Assembly (NCBI GenBank): GCA_045660745.1
Contig: JAZREJ010000012.1
Span: forward strand, 1 to 55,326
DNA length: 55,326 bases
Direction: 5' to 3'
Source of the DNA: RGIG6353 sp045660745
Lineage (GTDB): Bacteria; Bacillota; Clostridia; Oscillospirales; SIG627
Within the stretch, counting starts at the first letter, position 1. Each line of letters begins with the position of its first letter. Shown piece by piece: positions 16,066-22,998 of this stretch. Under the pieces are notes generated by a model that ran no database searches, had not been told where the DNA came from, and saw nothing but the letters and a program-made list of their open reading frames with translations. The position numbers were made by a program, and so were the translations under genes.

Positions 16066-16833
16066 TTATATTCCCGCCTCAACGAATGCCTTTTTTACCT
16101 GTTCTTGAATGTCGAAATAAGCGGTGTTGTAATCGTCGGATTTGACCCACGCCTGCAGTGTGAAGGTGGTTGCAGTCGGGATATGCTTCTGCACCGAGGC
16201 AAACGGGGCAGGAGAATCAAGAACAAGTGAGTGTTCAATCGCCGTCGTGCACAGAATATTTATGACTGTATCAACGTTTGCGGCGGCGGGCGTTGTGAAT
16301 TCAAAATCTATACGTCTTATTTTCTGGCGGGAATAGTTTGTGACGGGAGTGTTTGAAAGCTGACCGTTCGGAATGATGCGGGTCTTGTTGTCGGGTGTGA
16401 GTACGGTGGTGTAGAATATGCCTATCTCGGTGACAGTGCCTATGTTTACACCGCTTTCAATATAGTCTCCTATCTTGAACGGACGGAAGGTGAGTATCAT
16501 AAGACCGCCCGCAAAGTTTGAAAGGCTTCCCTGAAGTGCAAGACCGATGGCAAGACCTACCGAGCCGAATACTGCCGAAAGTGCTGTGGCGTTGACTCCC
16601 ACGATGGTTGCCGCAACGTAAACAACAATGACCTTAAGACCGATGTTTACAAGAGAGGCAAGAAAGCTTTCCACTCCGTCGTCGAGCTTTTGAAAGCCTC
16701 GGCTTTTTTTGAGTATCCTCACAAAAAGGTTGACAAGCTTAAAGCTTATAAAAACGAAAATCAGTGTGCCGAGTGCCGAAAAAGCAAGGTTTACGGCGTT
16801 TTCCGCAGCGAACGTCTTAATTTTTTCTATCAT
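16066..16833 (-). CDS. mscS: Small-conductance mechanosensitive channel, MscS family (paralogue 1)
   Basis: A 255-residue channel that opens on membrane tension. There are three N-terminal helices, the last being the glycine/alanine-rich pore helix (ALSAVFGSVGLAIGLALQGSLSNFAGG), then the beta domain (FKIGDYIES, TVTEIGIFYTTVLTPDN, IPNGQLSNTPVTNYS) and a C-terminal mixed domain. The start is placed at ATG 16833 because GGAGG lies 5 nt upstream. A second, closely similar gene follows at 16945-17751, so this is a tandem duplication. Each copy keeps its own promoter. Confidence 0.92.
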   Translation of the reverse strand: MIEKIKTFAAENAVNLAFSALGTLIFVFISFKLVNLFVRILKKSRGFQKLDDGVESFLASLVNIGLKVIVVYVAATIVGVNATALSAVFGSVGLAIGLALQGSLSNFAGGLMILTFRPFKIGDYIESGVNIGTVTEIGIFYTTVLTPDNKTRIIPNGQLSNTPVTNYSRQKIRRIDFEFTTPAAANVDTVINILCTTAIEHSLVLDSPAPFASVQKHIPTATTFTLQAWVKSDDYNTAYFDIQEQVKKAFVEAGI

Positions 16834-16862
16834 GTCTGCCTCCAATGTTTGTACTTGTCAAG

Positions 16863-16891
16863 ATTATAACCGCAAAAAGCAAATAAGTCAA
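16863..16891 (-). promoter_or_regulatory. Promoter of mscS paralogue 1
   Basis: Minus strand: TTGACT, 17-bp spacer, TATAAT. Confidence 0.75.
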
Positions 16892-16898
16892 TGACAAA

Positions 16899-16927
16899 AA
16901 AACGTGGGCAGAGAAAAATCTCTGCCC
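16899..16927 (-). terminator. Terminator of mscS paralogue 2
   Basis: Minus strand: GGCAGAGA-TTTT-TCTCTGCC followed by CACGTTTTTTTGTC. It separates the two mscS copies. Confidence 0.85.
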
Positions 16928-16944
16928 CGAAGCGTTAGCTTGTC

Positions 16945-17751
16945 TTATTTTTCGATATGTACGTCGAGCTGATTGAAAGGAATTTCGATTCCCGCCTTGT
17001 CGAAGGCGTTCTTCATCTGTTCCTGAATGTCAAAGTTAACAGTCCAATAATTTTCAGCCTTTACCCAGGTGCGGAGCACGAACACGAGCGCTGAGCTTCC
17101 CTGTGACTTGAGAGCTGCAAAGGGAGCGGGATCGCGCAGCACCATTTCATGGCTGAGGGCTACCGTGAGAAGCACCTTGATAACCTCGTCAATGTTGCTT
17201 GAGTAGCTTGCCGTGAACTCGAAATCCACACGGCGTGTGTCCTTGACACTGTAGTTTATCACTGTCGCATTGGAAAGTGCACCGTTGGGGATGGTTATTG
17301 ATTTGTTGTCGGGAGTAATGATAGTGGTGTAGAATATACCGATATCCTGAACGGTACCCGAATCGGTGTGATTGTCAATAAAGTCACCCACCTTGAAGGG
17401 ACGGAAGAAGAGTATCATCATTCCTCCCGCAAAGTTTGAAAGGCTTCCCTGAAGCGCAAGACCTATTGCAAGACCGGCAGAGCCGAGGACCGCAGAGAGG
17501 GCTGTTGCATCGATTCCGACAATGGTTGCGGCAACAATGATAACGATTATTTTGAGCGCAACGCTCACCATGGAGCAAAGGAAGCTGGATACACTGTCGT
17601 CAAGCTTCTTGAAGCCACGGCTTTTTTTCATCAGCTTTACTATCCATTTTGATATTTTGAAGCCGATGAGAACGAATATGAGTGCGCAGATTGCGGAAAA
17701 GAGAAGATTTATACCGCCTTGCGCTATGTACGTTTTGATTGATTCTAACAT
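16945..17751 (-). CDS. mscS: Small-conductance mechanosensitive channel, MscS family (paralogue 2)
   Basis: A 268-residue channel with the same plan as its neighbour: pore helix ALSAVLGSAGLAIGLALQGS, then FKVGDFIDNHTDSGTVQDIG and IPNGALSNATVINYS. The C-terminus is longer (EIPFNQLDVHIEK), the usual end of the family, which the first copy lacks. The two copies differ most in the first helix and the C-terminal domain. Both probably protect against osmotic downshock, possibly with different thresholds. Confidence 0.92.
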   Translation of the reverse strand: MLESIKTYIAQGGINLLFSAICALIFVLIGFKISKWIVKLMKKSRGFKKLDDSVSSFLCSMVSVALKIIVIIVAATIVGIDATALSAVLGSAGLAIGLALQGSLSNFAGGMMILFFRPFKVGDFIDNHTDSGTVQDIGIFYTTIITPDNKSITIPNGALSNATVINYSVKDTRRVDFEFTASYSSNIDEVIKVLLTVALSHEMVLRDPAPFAALKSQGSSALVFVLRTWVKAENYWTVNFDIQEQMKNAFDKAGIEIPFNQLDVHIEK

Positions 17752-17780
17752 AAAATACCTCCGTTTTTTATTTTATTAAG

Positions 17781-17848
17781 AGTATAAACCCAAAAGAGCG
17801 ATAAGTCAAGTGCATATTCTTGACTTTTTTAGCACGTTAATTTATAAT
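17781..17848. promoter_or_regulatory. Divergent promoters for mscS paralogue 2 and rlmA
   Basis: Minus strand (17781-17809): TTGACT, 17 bp, TATACT, driving mscS. Plus strand (17820-17848): TTGACT, 17 bp, TATAAT, driving rlmA. The two -35 elements are 10 bp apart. Confidence 0.75.
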
Positions 17849-17882
17849 ATAATTATTGCTGTATATTGTGAGGTTTAAAATA

Positions 17883-18692
17883 TTGAGTCTTTTTATTTGT
17901 CCCGTTTGTCGGGAAAAGCTGACGCTTACAGGAAATACTCTGAAATGCCCGTCAAACCACTCGTTTGACCGCTCGTCTGCGGGAGACGTGTATCTTCTGC
18001 GCACCTCAAAGGGGGTGCACGGAGACAGCCGCGAAATGGTGCGTGCCCGTCAGGATTTTTTGGAGCGCGGGTATTATGCACCCCTGCGGGATGCTCTCTG
18101 CAGTGCGGCGACAAGGTATGCGGGCGACGGATGCGTGAATTATTTTGATGCGGGATGCGGTACAGGTTATTATACCGACGGCGTTTTCAAGGCACTTTTG
18201 GATGCGGGGGAGTCGCTTTGCGCTGGGGTGGATATCTCAAAGGATGCCGTGAGGCTCTGTGCCAAAAGAATCAAGTCGGCTGAGTTTGCGGTCGCAAGCC
18301 TTTATGACCTTCCGTTTGCCGACTCCACCTTTGATATCGTAACAAATGTTTTTTCTCCCATGGCGGACTCGGAGCTTTTGAGAGTAATGAAGAGCGGTGG
18401 TGTTCTCCTTTATGCTACTCCCGCCGCAAAACACCTTTTCTCCATGAAAAGCGTGCTCTACGACAAGCCCTATGAAAACGAGGAGACGGTTACGGAGTAC
18501 GAGGGCTTTTCCCACGTTGAGAGAATTTCCGTTGATTCGTCGGCAACCCTTGACAGTGAGGCTATACAATCACTTTTTGCCATGACTCCCTACTTCTGGC
18601 GCACTCCCGAGGAAGGGGTAAAAAGACTTCGCGAAAAACAACTCCTTGATATCGAATTTTCTTTTTACATTCACGTTTATAAAAAGGTGTGA
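17883..18692 (+). CDS. rlmA: 23S rRNA (guanine-N1)-methyltransferase, RlmA family
   Basis: Methylates a guanine in hairpin 35 of 23S rRNA (G745 in RlmAI or G748 in RlmAII/TlrB). The 269-residue protein has an N-terminal zinc site (Cys6, Cys9, Cys22, His26), then ARQDFLERGYYAPLRDAL, the SAM-binding motif FDAGCGTGYYTD, and the family C-terminus (MTPYFWRT, IEFSFYIHVYKK). I use TTG at 17883: GTGAGG lies 9 nt upstream and the resulting N-terminus (MSLFICPVC) matches RlmA proteins. Its stop is just ahead of the next gene. Which guanine is modified cannot be told from sequence; RlmAII-type enzymes influence tylosin tolerance. Confidence 0.88.
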   Translation: MSLFICPVCREKLTLTGNTLKCPSNHSFDRSSAGDVYLLRTSKGVHGDSREMVRARQDFLERGYYAPLRDALCSAATRYAGDGCVNYFDAGCGTGYYTDGVFKALLDAGESLCAGVDISKDAVRLCAKRIKSAEFAVASLYDLPFADSTFDIVTNVFSPMADSELLRVMKSGGVLLYATPAAKHLFSMKSVLYDKPYENEETVTEYEGFSHVERISVDSSATLDSEAIQSLFAMTPYFWRTPEEGVKRLREKQLLDIEFSFYIHVYKKV

Positions 18693-18694
18693 CT

Positions 18695-19657
18695 ATGAAA
18701 AAACTACTTGTTTTACTTGCCCTTTGCCTGATTCTCGTGTCATGCGGCGATGAGAAAAAGGAGGATTTTTCCGAAAAGTTAGACTCTGCTGTTGAAAAGT
18801 ACGGCCCCGTTTTCGAGGCGGAGGACGGCACACTTATCTCTCTTTACAAAAGCCATGAGGAGAGCGCGTATACCGATGATTTCGAGACGGTGAAGCGCTT
18901 TGCCGAAAAGTGTACGGTGCCCGTGTATGCGGCGTTTCCACCCCGCAAGATGGATGCGCTTACCTCTCTTTTACCAGAGGAGCTTCCGATAGGGCACAGC
19001 GCTTATCTTTACAGCCTTGCCGAGAAAACGCTTGGCAAAAGCTCTGCCGTTTATATCGACCTGTATTCGGCACTTTGCGGAACAGAGGGCACGTATTTTA
19101 TGACCGACCATCACTGGACCGAAAAGGGCGCTTATCTTGCCTATGCCGAGATAATCCGTGCAATGGGCAAAACTCCGTTTGATAAGGAGCATTTCAAGGC
19201 CGAAACGCTGATAGAGGGCTTTCAGGGAAGCGACCACACGAAAAAGCCCGAGTCAGAGAAGGACGAGACTGTTGTCGGCACCTACCCCGACGGAGTCTTT
19301 ACCGTGGAAAACGTTATTTACCCCTATGACACAAGCGAAAACAACACCGTGATGTACGGTTTTTTTGACTATTCTAAGATAAAAAGCTACGAGCCCTATG
19401 CCGTTTATCTCGGAGGAAACAACCCATACGTCAGGGTGTGCGGGGAAGGCGAGAGGGAGTGTCTTGTTATACTGCGCGACTCGTTTGCAAACGCGCTTGC
19501 ACCCTACCTTGCCGCCCACTTTGATCTCGTTCTTGTTGACCCGCGCTTCTATCCCGACGGAATCGAAACCGTCATTGAAAGAGAGGGCGCTTCAGCGGTA
19601 CTGGTGCTTGAAAATATGGGTAGCGTTGCCGAGTCGGAGGTTAAAATAAAATGGTAA
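18695..19657 (+). CDS. DHHW-family lipoprotein
   Basis: A 320-residue lipoprotein (signal peptide with LILVSC, Cys17) carrying the TDHHWTEKGAY motif near residue 135 that names the DHHW family. A late segment (VILRDSFANALAPYLAAHFD) resembles the SGNH/AlgX-like fold used for acyl transfer in glycan modification. The DHHW motif would supply the Asp-His pair and DSF the Ser. I place the start at ATG 18695, behind AAGGTG. Two bases separate it from the rlmA stop, so it is co-transcribed, though no functional link with rRNA methylation is evident. A role in O-acetylation of a surface glycan is inference. Confidence 0.8.
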   Translation: MKKLLVLLALCLILVSCGDEKKEDFSEKLDSAVEKYGPVFEAEDGTLISLYKSHEESAYTDDFETVKRFAEKCTVPVYAAFPPRKMDALTSLLPEELPIGHSAYLYSLAEKTLGKSSAVYIDLYSALCGTEGTYFMTDHHWTEKGAYLAYAEIIRAMGKTPFDKEHFKAETLIEGFQGSDHTKKPESEKDETVVGTYPDGVFTVENVIYPYDTSENNTVMYGFFDYSKIKSYEPYAVYLGGNNPYVRVCGEGERECLVILRDSFANALAPYLAAHFDLVLVDPRFYPDGIETVIEREGASAVLVLENMGSVAESEVKIKW

Positions 19658-19680
19658 GGGCATAAAATTATTTGCTCTGC

Positions 19681-19720
19681 AAAAAAGCGGTTAGGACTGT
19701 ATGGTCCTAACCCTTTATTT
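19681..19720 (+). terminator. Terminator after the DHHW gene
   Basis: GGTTAGGAC-TGTAT-GGTCCTAACC followed by CTTTATTT. The T-run is interrupted, but the stem is strong. Confidence 0.7.
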
Positions 19721-19761
19721 GTCTTATGGGAAATTTCGCGTTTAAGTGTCCTTACGTATTA

Positions 19762-19808
19762 CAAAAAATGTACCCGTTCCCCCAAAGCTCGGAGGAACGG
19801 GTTTTGAC
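19762..19808 (-). terminator. Terminator of the tyrosine-leader ABC operon
   Basis: Minus strand: ACCCGTTCC with GGAACGGGT around a 13-base loop, followed by ACATTTTTTG. It lies 40 bp after the ATPase stop codon. Confidence 0.75.
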
Positions 19809-19846
19809 GTGGTAATATAGCTGTAGCCTTAGCGATATTTACAAAA

Positions 19847-20644
19847 TCAACTGAGCAATGCTCTGTCGTTAGCAAAGCCCGTGCCGCTTATTTCACTGAA
19901 TTTCTTGAGAAGAATTTCAACGGTGAGCGCCTTCTTTTCCTCACCTGCAACGTCGAAGATTATCTCTCCGTTATGCATCATGATGAGGCGGTTGCCGTAG
20001 TCGATGGCATTTTGCATGTTGTGTGTTACCATGAGAGCGGTGAGCTTGTTTTCCGCAATTATCTTGTCGGTAAGCTTTAAGACCTTGTCGGCAGTCTTAG
20101 GGTCAAGAGCTGCCGTATGCTCGTCGAGCAGGAGGAGCTTGGGCTTTTGAAGGGTCGCCATGAGAAGGGTAAGTGCCTGTCTCTGACCGCCCGAGAGAAG
20201 TCCGACCTTTGCTGTCATTCTGTCCTCAAGTCCGAGGTCAAGAGTTGCAAGCGCTTTGCGGTATGCAAGGCGTTCCTTGTTGAATATGCTCCAACGCAAT
20301 GCACTGCGACGCTTTCCGCGCCGAGCGGCAAGCGCAAGGTTTTCTTCTATCTGCATGGAAGGAGCCGTGCCCATCATGGGGTCCTGAAAAACACGTCCGA
20401 GAAACTTTGCTCTCTTATGCTCGGGAAGGCTCGAAACGTCCTTTCCGTCAATCTTTATCTCGCCCGAATCAATGCGCCAAACGCCCGCAATAGCGTTGAG
20501 GATCGTGGATTTACCCGCACCGTTACCGCCGATAATGGTAACAAAGTCACCCTCCTTCAAATGGAGGTTAACACCCTGAAGTGCCTTCTTTTCGTTGATG
20601 GTGTTGGGGTTAAAGGTCTTTCTTATGTCGATAAGCTCTAACAT
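19847..20644 (-). CDS. ABC transporter ATP-binding protein (TrpXYZ-type amino acid importer, COG1101)
   Basis: The 265-residue ATPase drives the importer formed with the two genes upstream. Motifs: Walker A GGNGAGKST near residue 40, Q-loop, signature LLSGGQRQAL, Walker B KLLLLDEHTAAL and the H-loop VTHNM. The best family match is COG1101, which always travels with a COG4120 permease and COG2984 binding protein; members of this group have been linked to tryptophan and related substrates. It abuts the permease gene without a gap. The leader ORF upstream predicts tyrosine as the substrate. Confidence 0.9.
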   Translation of the reverse strand: MLELIDIRKTFNPNTINEKKALQGVNLHLKEGDFVTIIGGNGAGKSTILNAIAGVWRIDSGEIKIDGKDVSSLPEHKRAKFLGRVFQDPMMGTAPSMQIEENLALAARRGKRRSALRWSIFNKERLAYRKALATLDLGLEDRMTAKVGLLSGGQRQALTLLMATLQKPKLLLLDEHTAALDPKTADKVLKLTDKIIAENKLTALMVTHNMQNAIDYGNRLIMMHNGEIIFDVAGEEKKALTVEILLKKFSEISGTGFANDRALLS

Positions 20645-21571
20645 TTACGCCGCCCCCTTCTTATTCTTATTCTGATTTTTCTTACCAACGGAGAATATTG
20701 TTAAATTCTCTTTAAGATAAGGAACGGTTAAGAATATTGCAACTATAACAGCCGCAAGCATCTTGAGGTAGTCGGGGTCGAGTCCGAGATAAATAACCGT
20801 CTGATAAATGATATAGTAAGATATAGCTCCGAGAACAACCGTAAAAAGCTTTATAGCAAAGTTATTTCTCGCCATCCAACCAAAGAGCGCCTCTCCGACA
20901 ACAACAGCGGCAAGACCTATAACTATAGCACCGCTTCCCATTGTAACGCTGGCGGAACCGCTGAACTGAGCAAGGAGCGCACCCGCAAGTGCCACAACAC
21001 CGTTTGAGAGAACAAGACCGAAGATTTTGGTCATTTTTGTATTGATACCCTGTGCACGGCTCATGTTGAGGTTTGCACCCGTTGAACGTATGGAGGCACC
21101 GAATTCAGTACCGAAAAAGAAGTAAAGAAGAGCAACGAGTCCGAAAATGAAAAGTGAAAGTATGAAAATTGTTTTGTAAACGTAGCCTTCCATACCTGTA
21201 ACTATAAGATCAAGCCTTCTGAATGAAAGCGCAATGTTTGCAGCTCCCATAATTTTAAGGTTTATGGTCCAGAGCATCAATTGAGTAAGAATGCCCGAAA
21301 GAATGGGCGGAATGCCCATAAGTGTGTGTAGTGCACCTGTAATAAATCCGGCAACCATTCCCGCAAGAGTGGCAGCGATGAGCGCAAGATACATGGGCTG
21401 ACCGTTTGTAAGCATTACGGCACAAACTGCGGCACCGGTACAAATCGAGCCGTCGACCGTAAGATCGGCAAAATCAAGAACTTTATAGGTAATATAAACG
21501 CCTATCGCCATAATACCCCATATCATACCTTGGGCTATAGGAGACGGTAACGTACTTAAGTAATCAAGCAT
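20645..21571 (-). CDS. ABC transporter permease (TrpXYZ-type amino acid importer, COG4120)
   Basis: A 308-residue membrane protein with about eight hydrophobic helices and the BPD_transp_2-type motifs (DLTVDGSICTGAAVCAV, GALHTLMGIPPILSGILTQ, SNGVVALAGALLAQFSG, IGLAAVVVGEALFG). The start is placed at ATG 21571 behind GGAAGGA, since a longer frame to 21625 would run through the hairpin at 21597-21629. Its C-terminus is lysine/asparagine-rich. It is followed at once by the ATPase gene. Confidence 0.9.
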   Translation of the reverse strand: MLDYLSTLPSPIAQGMIWGIMAIGVYITYKVLDFADLTVDGSICTGAAVCAVMLTNGQPMYLALIAATLAGMVAGFITGALHTLMGIPPILSGILTQLMLWTINLKIMGAANIALSFRRLDLIVTGMEGYVYKTIFILSLFIFGLVALLYFFFGTEFGASIRSTGANLNMSRAQGINTKMTKIFGLVLSNGVVALAGALLAQFSGSASVTMGSGAIVIGLAAVVVGEALFGWMARNNFAIKLFTVVLGAISYYIIYQTVIYLGLDPDYLKMLAAVIVAIFLTVPYLKENLTIFSVGKKNQNKNKKGAA

Positions 21572-21596
21572 AAAAAATCCTTCCAAGTATGCGACA

Positions 21597-21629
21597 ATGA
21601 ATGTGTCGGATGCACTCCGACACATTCAT
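21597..21629 (-). other. Intercistronic hairpin between binding-protein and permease genes
   Basis: Perfect 14-bp arms (ATGAATGTGTCGGA and TCCGACACATTCAT) around TGCAC, with no U-run. Such hairpins after importer binding-protein genes protect the upstream mRNA from 3' decay, giving more binding protein than permease. That role is inferred. Confidence 0.75.
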
Positions 21630-21647
21630 GGACGAGCTTTGTTTAAA

Positions 21648-22631
21648 TTATTCTGCGATTGCAACGTAGCCTGCTGCTTCAAGAGCTGCAGTATCAATAT
21701 TGAGCTCATCGCAGATAGCCTTATTGTATTTCTTTGCAAATTCGGGAGCGTATTCAATGGGCATTTCCTCAATCTTGGATTCACCCTTGAGAATCTTAAC
21801 AGCCATTTTGCCTGTAGCGTATCCGAGGTCATAGTAGTCGATAGAAAGTGTTGCAACACCGGTTGCCTTACAGATACCCTCTTCACCTGCAATTACGGGA
21901 ACCTTCTTTGCGGAGATAGCGCCCCAGATAGCTTCAGCATAGGTTGCGGCAGTATTATCGGTGGGAATGTAGATAGCGTCTGCCCAGTCAGCTGCCTCAG
22001 CTGCGATGAGAAGAACGTCGTTAGCATCGGAGAAGGAGTAGTTCTTGCATTCGATACCCTTAGCTGTAAGCTCGTCTGTAACGACCTTTACCTGATATGC
22101 CGAGTTAGCCTCAGCGGAACAGTAGATCATAGCAACCTTCTTAGCCGTGGGAATGATGTCAACTATCATTTGAGCCTGCTCATTGAGGGGAGCAAGGTCA
22201 GAGGTACCGGAAATGTTTTCGCCTACAAGCCCTGTGAAGTTGTCAATTCCGAGAGCAACACCGTATTCGGTAACAGAGGTACCGAGAATCGGTATGGTCG
22301 CGGTAGCGTTCTGAGCAGCTTGGAGAGCGGGAGTAGCGTTTGCCATGATGAGATCTACCTTTTTACTTACAAAGTTTGTAGAAATGGTGGCGCAAGTGTC
22401 AACAGAGTTTGCGGCGTTCTGAACGTCGATCGAAACCTCATCGCCGAACGCTTCAACAAGAGCAGCCTTAAAGCCTTCTGTAGCTGCATCAAGTGCGGGG
22501 TGCTGAACGAGCTGAACAACGCCTACGGAGTAGGTGCCGTCATCTTTTTCTTCACTGCAAGAGGTGAGAACGAGAGCACTGAATGCAAGAAGCATAACAA
22601 GTGCAAGAGATAAAATTTTGGTGAGTTTCAT
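21648..22631 (-). CDS. ABC transporter substrate-binding lipoprotein, predicted tyrosine/aromatic amino acid (COG2984)
   Basis: A 327-residue lipoprotein (ALVLTSCSEEK, lipid Cys near residue 25) of the COG2984 periplasmic-binding-like family; typical segments are GVVQLVQHPALDAATEGFKA, FVSKKVDLIMANATPALQAA, VAMIYCSAEANSAYQVKV and AVIAGEEGICKATGVATLS-like text. It binds substrate outside the membrane and hands it to the permease. It is first in its operon, behind the tyrosine-codon leader, which is the only direct hint of substrate. Confidence 0.9.
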   Translation of the reverse strand: MKLTKILSLALVMLLAFSALVLTSCSEEKDDGTYSVGVVQLVQHPALDAATEGFKAALVEAFGDEVSIDVQNAANSVDTCATISTNFVSKKVDLIMANATPALQAAQNATATIPILGTSVTEYGVALGIDNFTGLVGENISGTSDLAPLNEQAQMIVDIIPTAKKVAMIYCSAEANSAYQVKVVTDELTAKGIECKNYSFSDANDVLLIAAEAADWADAIYIPTDNTAATYAEAIWGAISAKKVPVIAGEEGICKATGVATLSIDYYDLGYATGKMAVKILKGESKIEEMPIEYAPEFAKKYNKAICDELNIDTAALEAAGYVAIAE

Positions 22632-22659
22632 TTTGGGTTTCCTCCAAGTTTAAAAAAAT

Positions 22660-22715
22660 TAAAAATAAAAAAGCATTCATCCGTACCCGTGCAAATAAAG
22701 GTAGCGATGAATGCT
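22660..22715 (-). terminator. Attenuator terminator of the tyrosine-leader operon
   Basis: Minus strand: a stem of about 15 bp (5' arm 22700-22715, AGCATTCATCGCTACC; 3' arm 22672-22687) is followed by TTTTTTATTTTT. It lies between the leader ORF and the first structural gene. Its 5' arm contains TTCATCGC, which can pair fully (one G-U) with GCGATGGA at leader codons 15-17, so an antiterminator is available. Confidence 0.88.
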
Positions 22716-22735
22716 GATTTCCGATTTTGAGTGCA

Positions 22736-22804
22736 TCAATTGATGCTCGGACGCTCCATCGCAGACTTATAATAATAGTAATAATAATGCGCTCTTATAT
22801 TCAT
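22736..22804 (-). CDS. Tyrosine-rich leader peptide (22 aa) controlling the ABC importer
   Basis: A 22-codon frame starting MNIRAH, then six consecutive tyrosine codons (codons 7-12: TAT TAT TAC TAT TAT TAT), and ending before TGA. AAAGGA precedes the ATG by about 12 nt. It lies 47 nt downstream of the -10 element and just before a terminator. In ribosome-mediated attenuation, scarcity of charged tRNA-Tyr stalls the ribosome in the run, leaving GCGATGGA (codons 15-17) free to pair with the terminator 5' arm. A 14-bp palindrome (GCATCAATTGATGC) over the stop codon could act as a pause or alternative hairpin. Confidence 0.88.
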   Translation of the reverse strand: MNIRAHYYYYYYKSAMERPSIN

Positions 22805-22857
22805 TTGTCTGCGCCGTCCTTTCTTAAAATTCTCTGTCGCTTTAACACGTTAAATTG

Positions 22858-22886
22858 ATTATACACACGAAGGTATGTTTTGTCAA
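22858..22886 (-). promoter_or_regulatory. Consensus promoter of the tyrosine-leader operon
   Basis: Minus strand: TTGACA, 17-bp spacer, TATAAT, a perfect sigma70 match. A strong constitutive promoter fits control by attenuation downstream. Confidence 0.9.
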
Positions 22887-22898
22887 GTGTTTTTTTTA

Positions 22899-22922
22899 AA
22901 AAAGTAAAAATTTTTACTTTTT
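22899..22922. repeat. 24-bp perfect palindrome between divergent genes
   Basis: AAAAAGTAAAAA followed by its exact complement TTTTTACTTTTT. It lies 13 bp upstream of the tyrosine operon -35 element and about 75 bp before the SipW-type gene. It could be an operator or a weak bidirectional terminator. Confidence 0.6.
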
Positions 22923-22998
22923 ATGATTTGATAAGCAAAAATAGTATACAATTACTCCGCCACAATGGCGAAAAAATACATAATAGGAGAAAAAGACT

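Noticed and set aside
22632..22860. T-box riboswitch for the aromatic amino acid transporter
   Set aside because: No T-box core or specifier-loop structure was found; the tyrosine leader ORF with terminator and antiterminator explains the region better.
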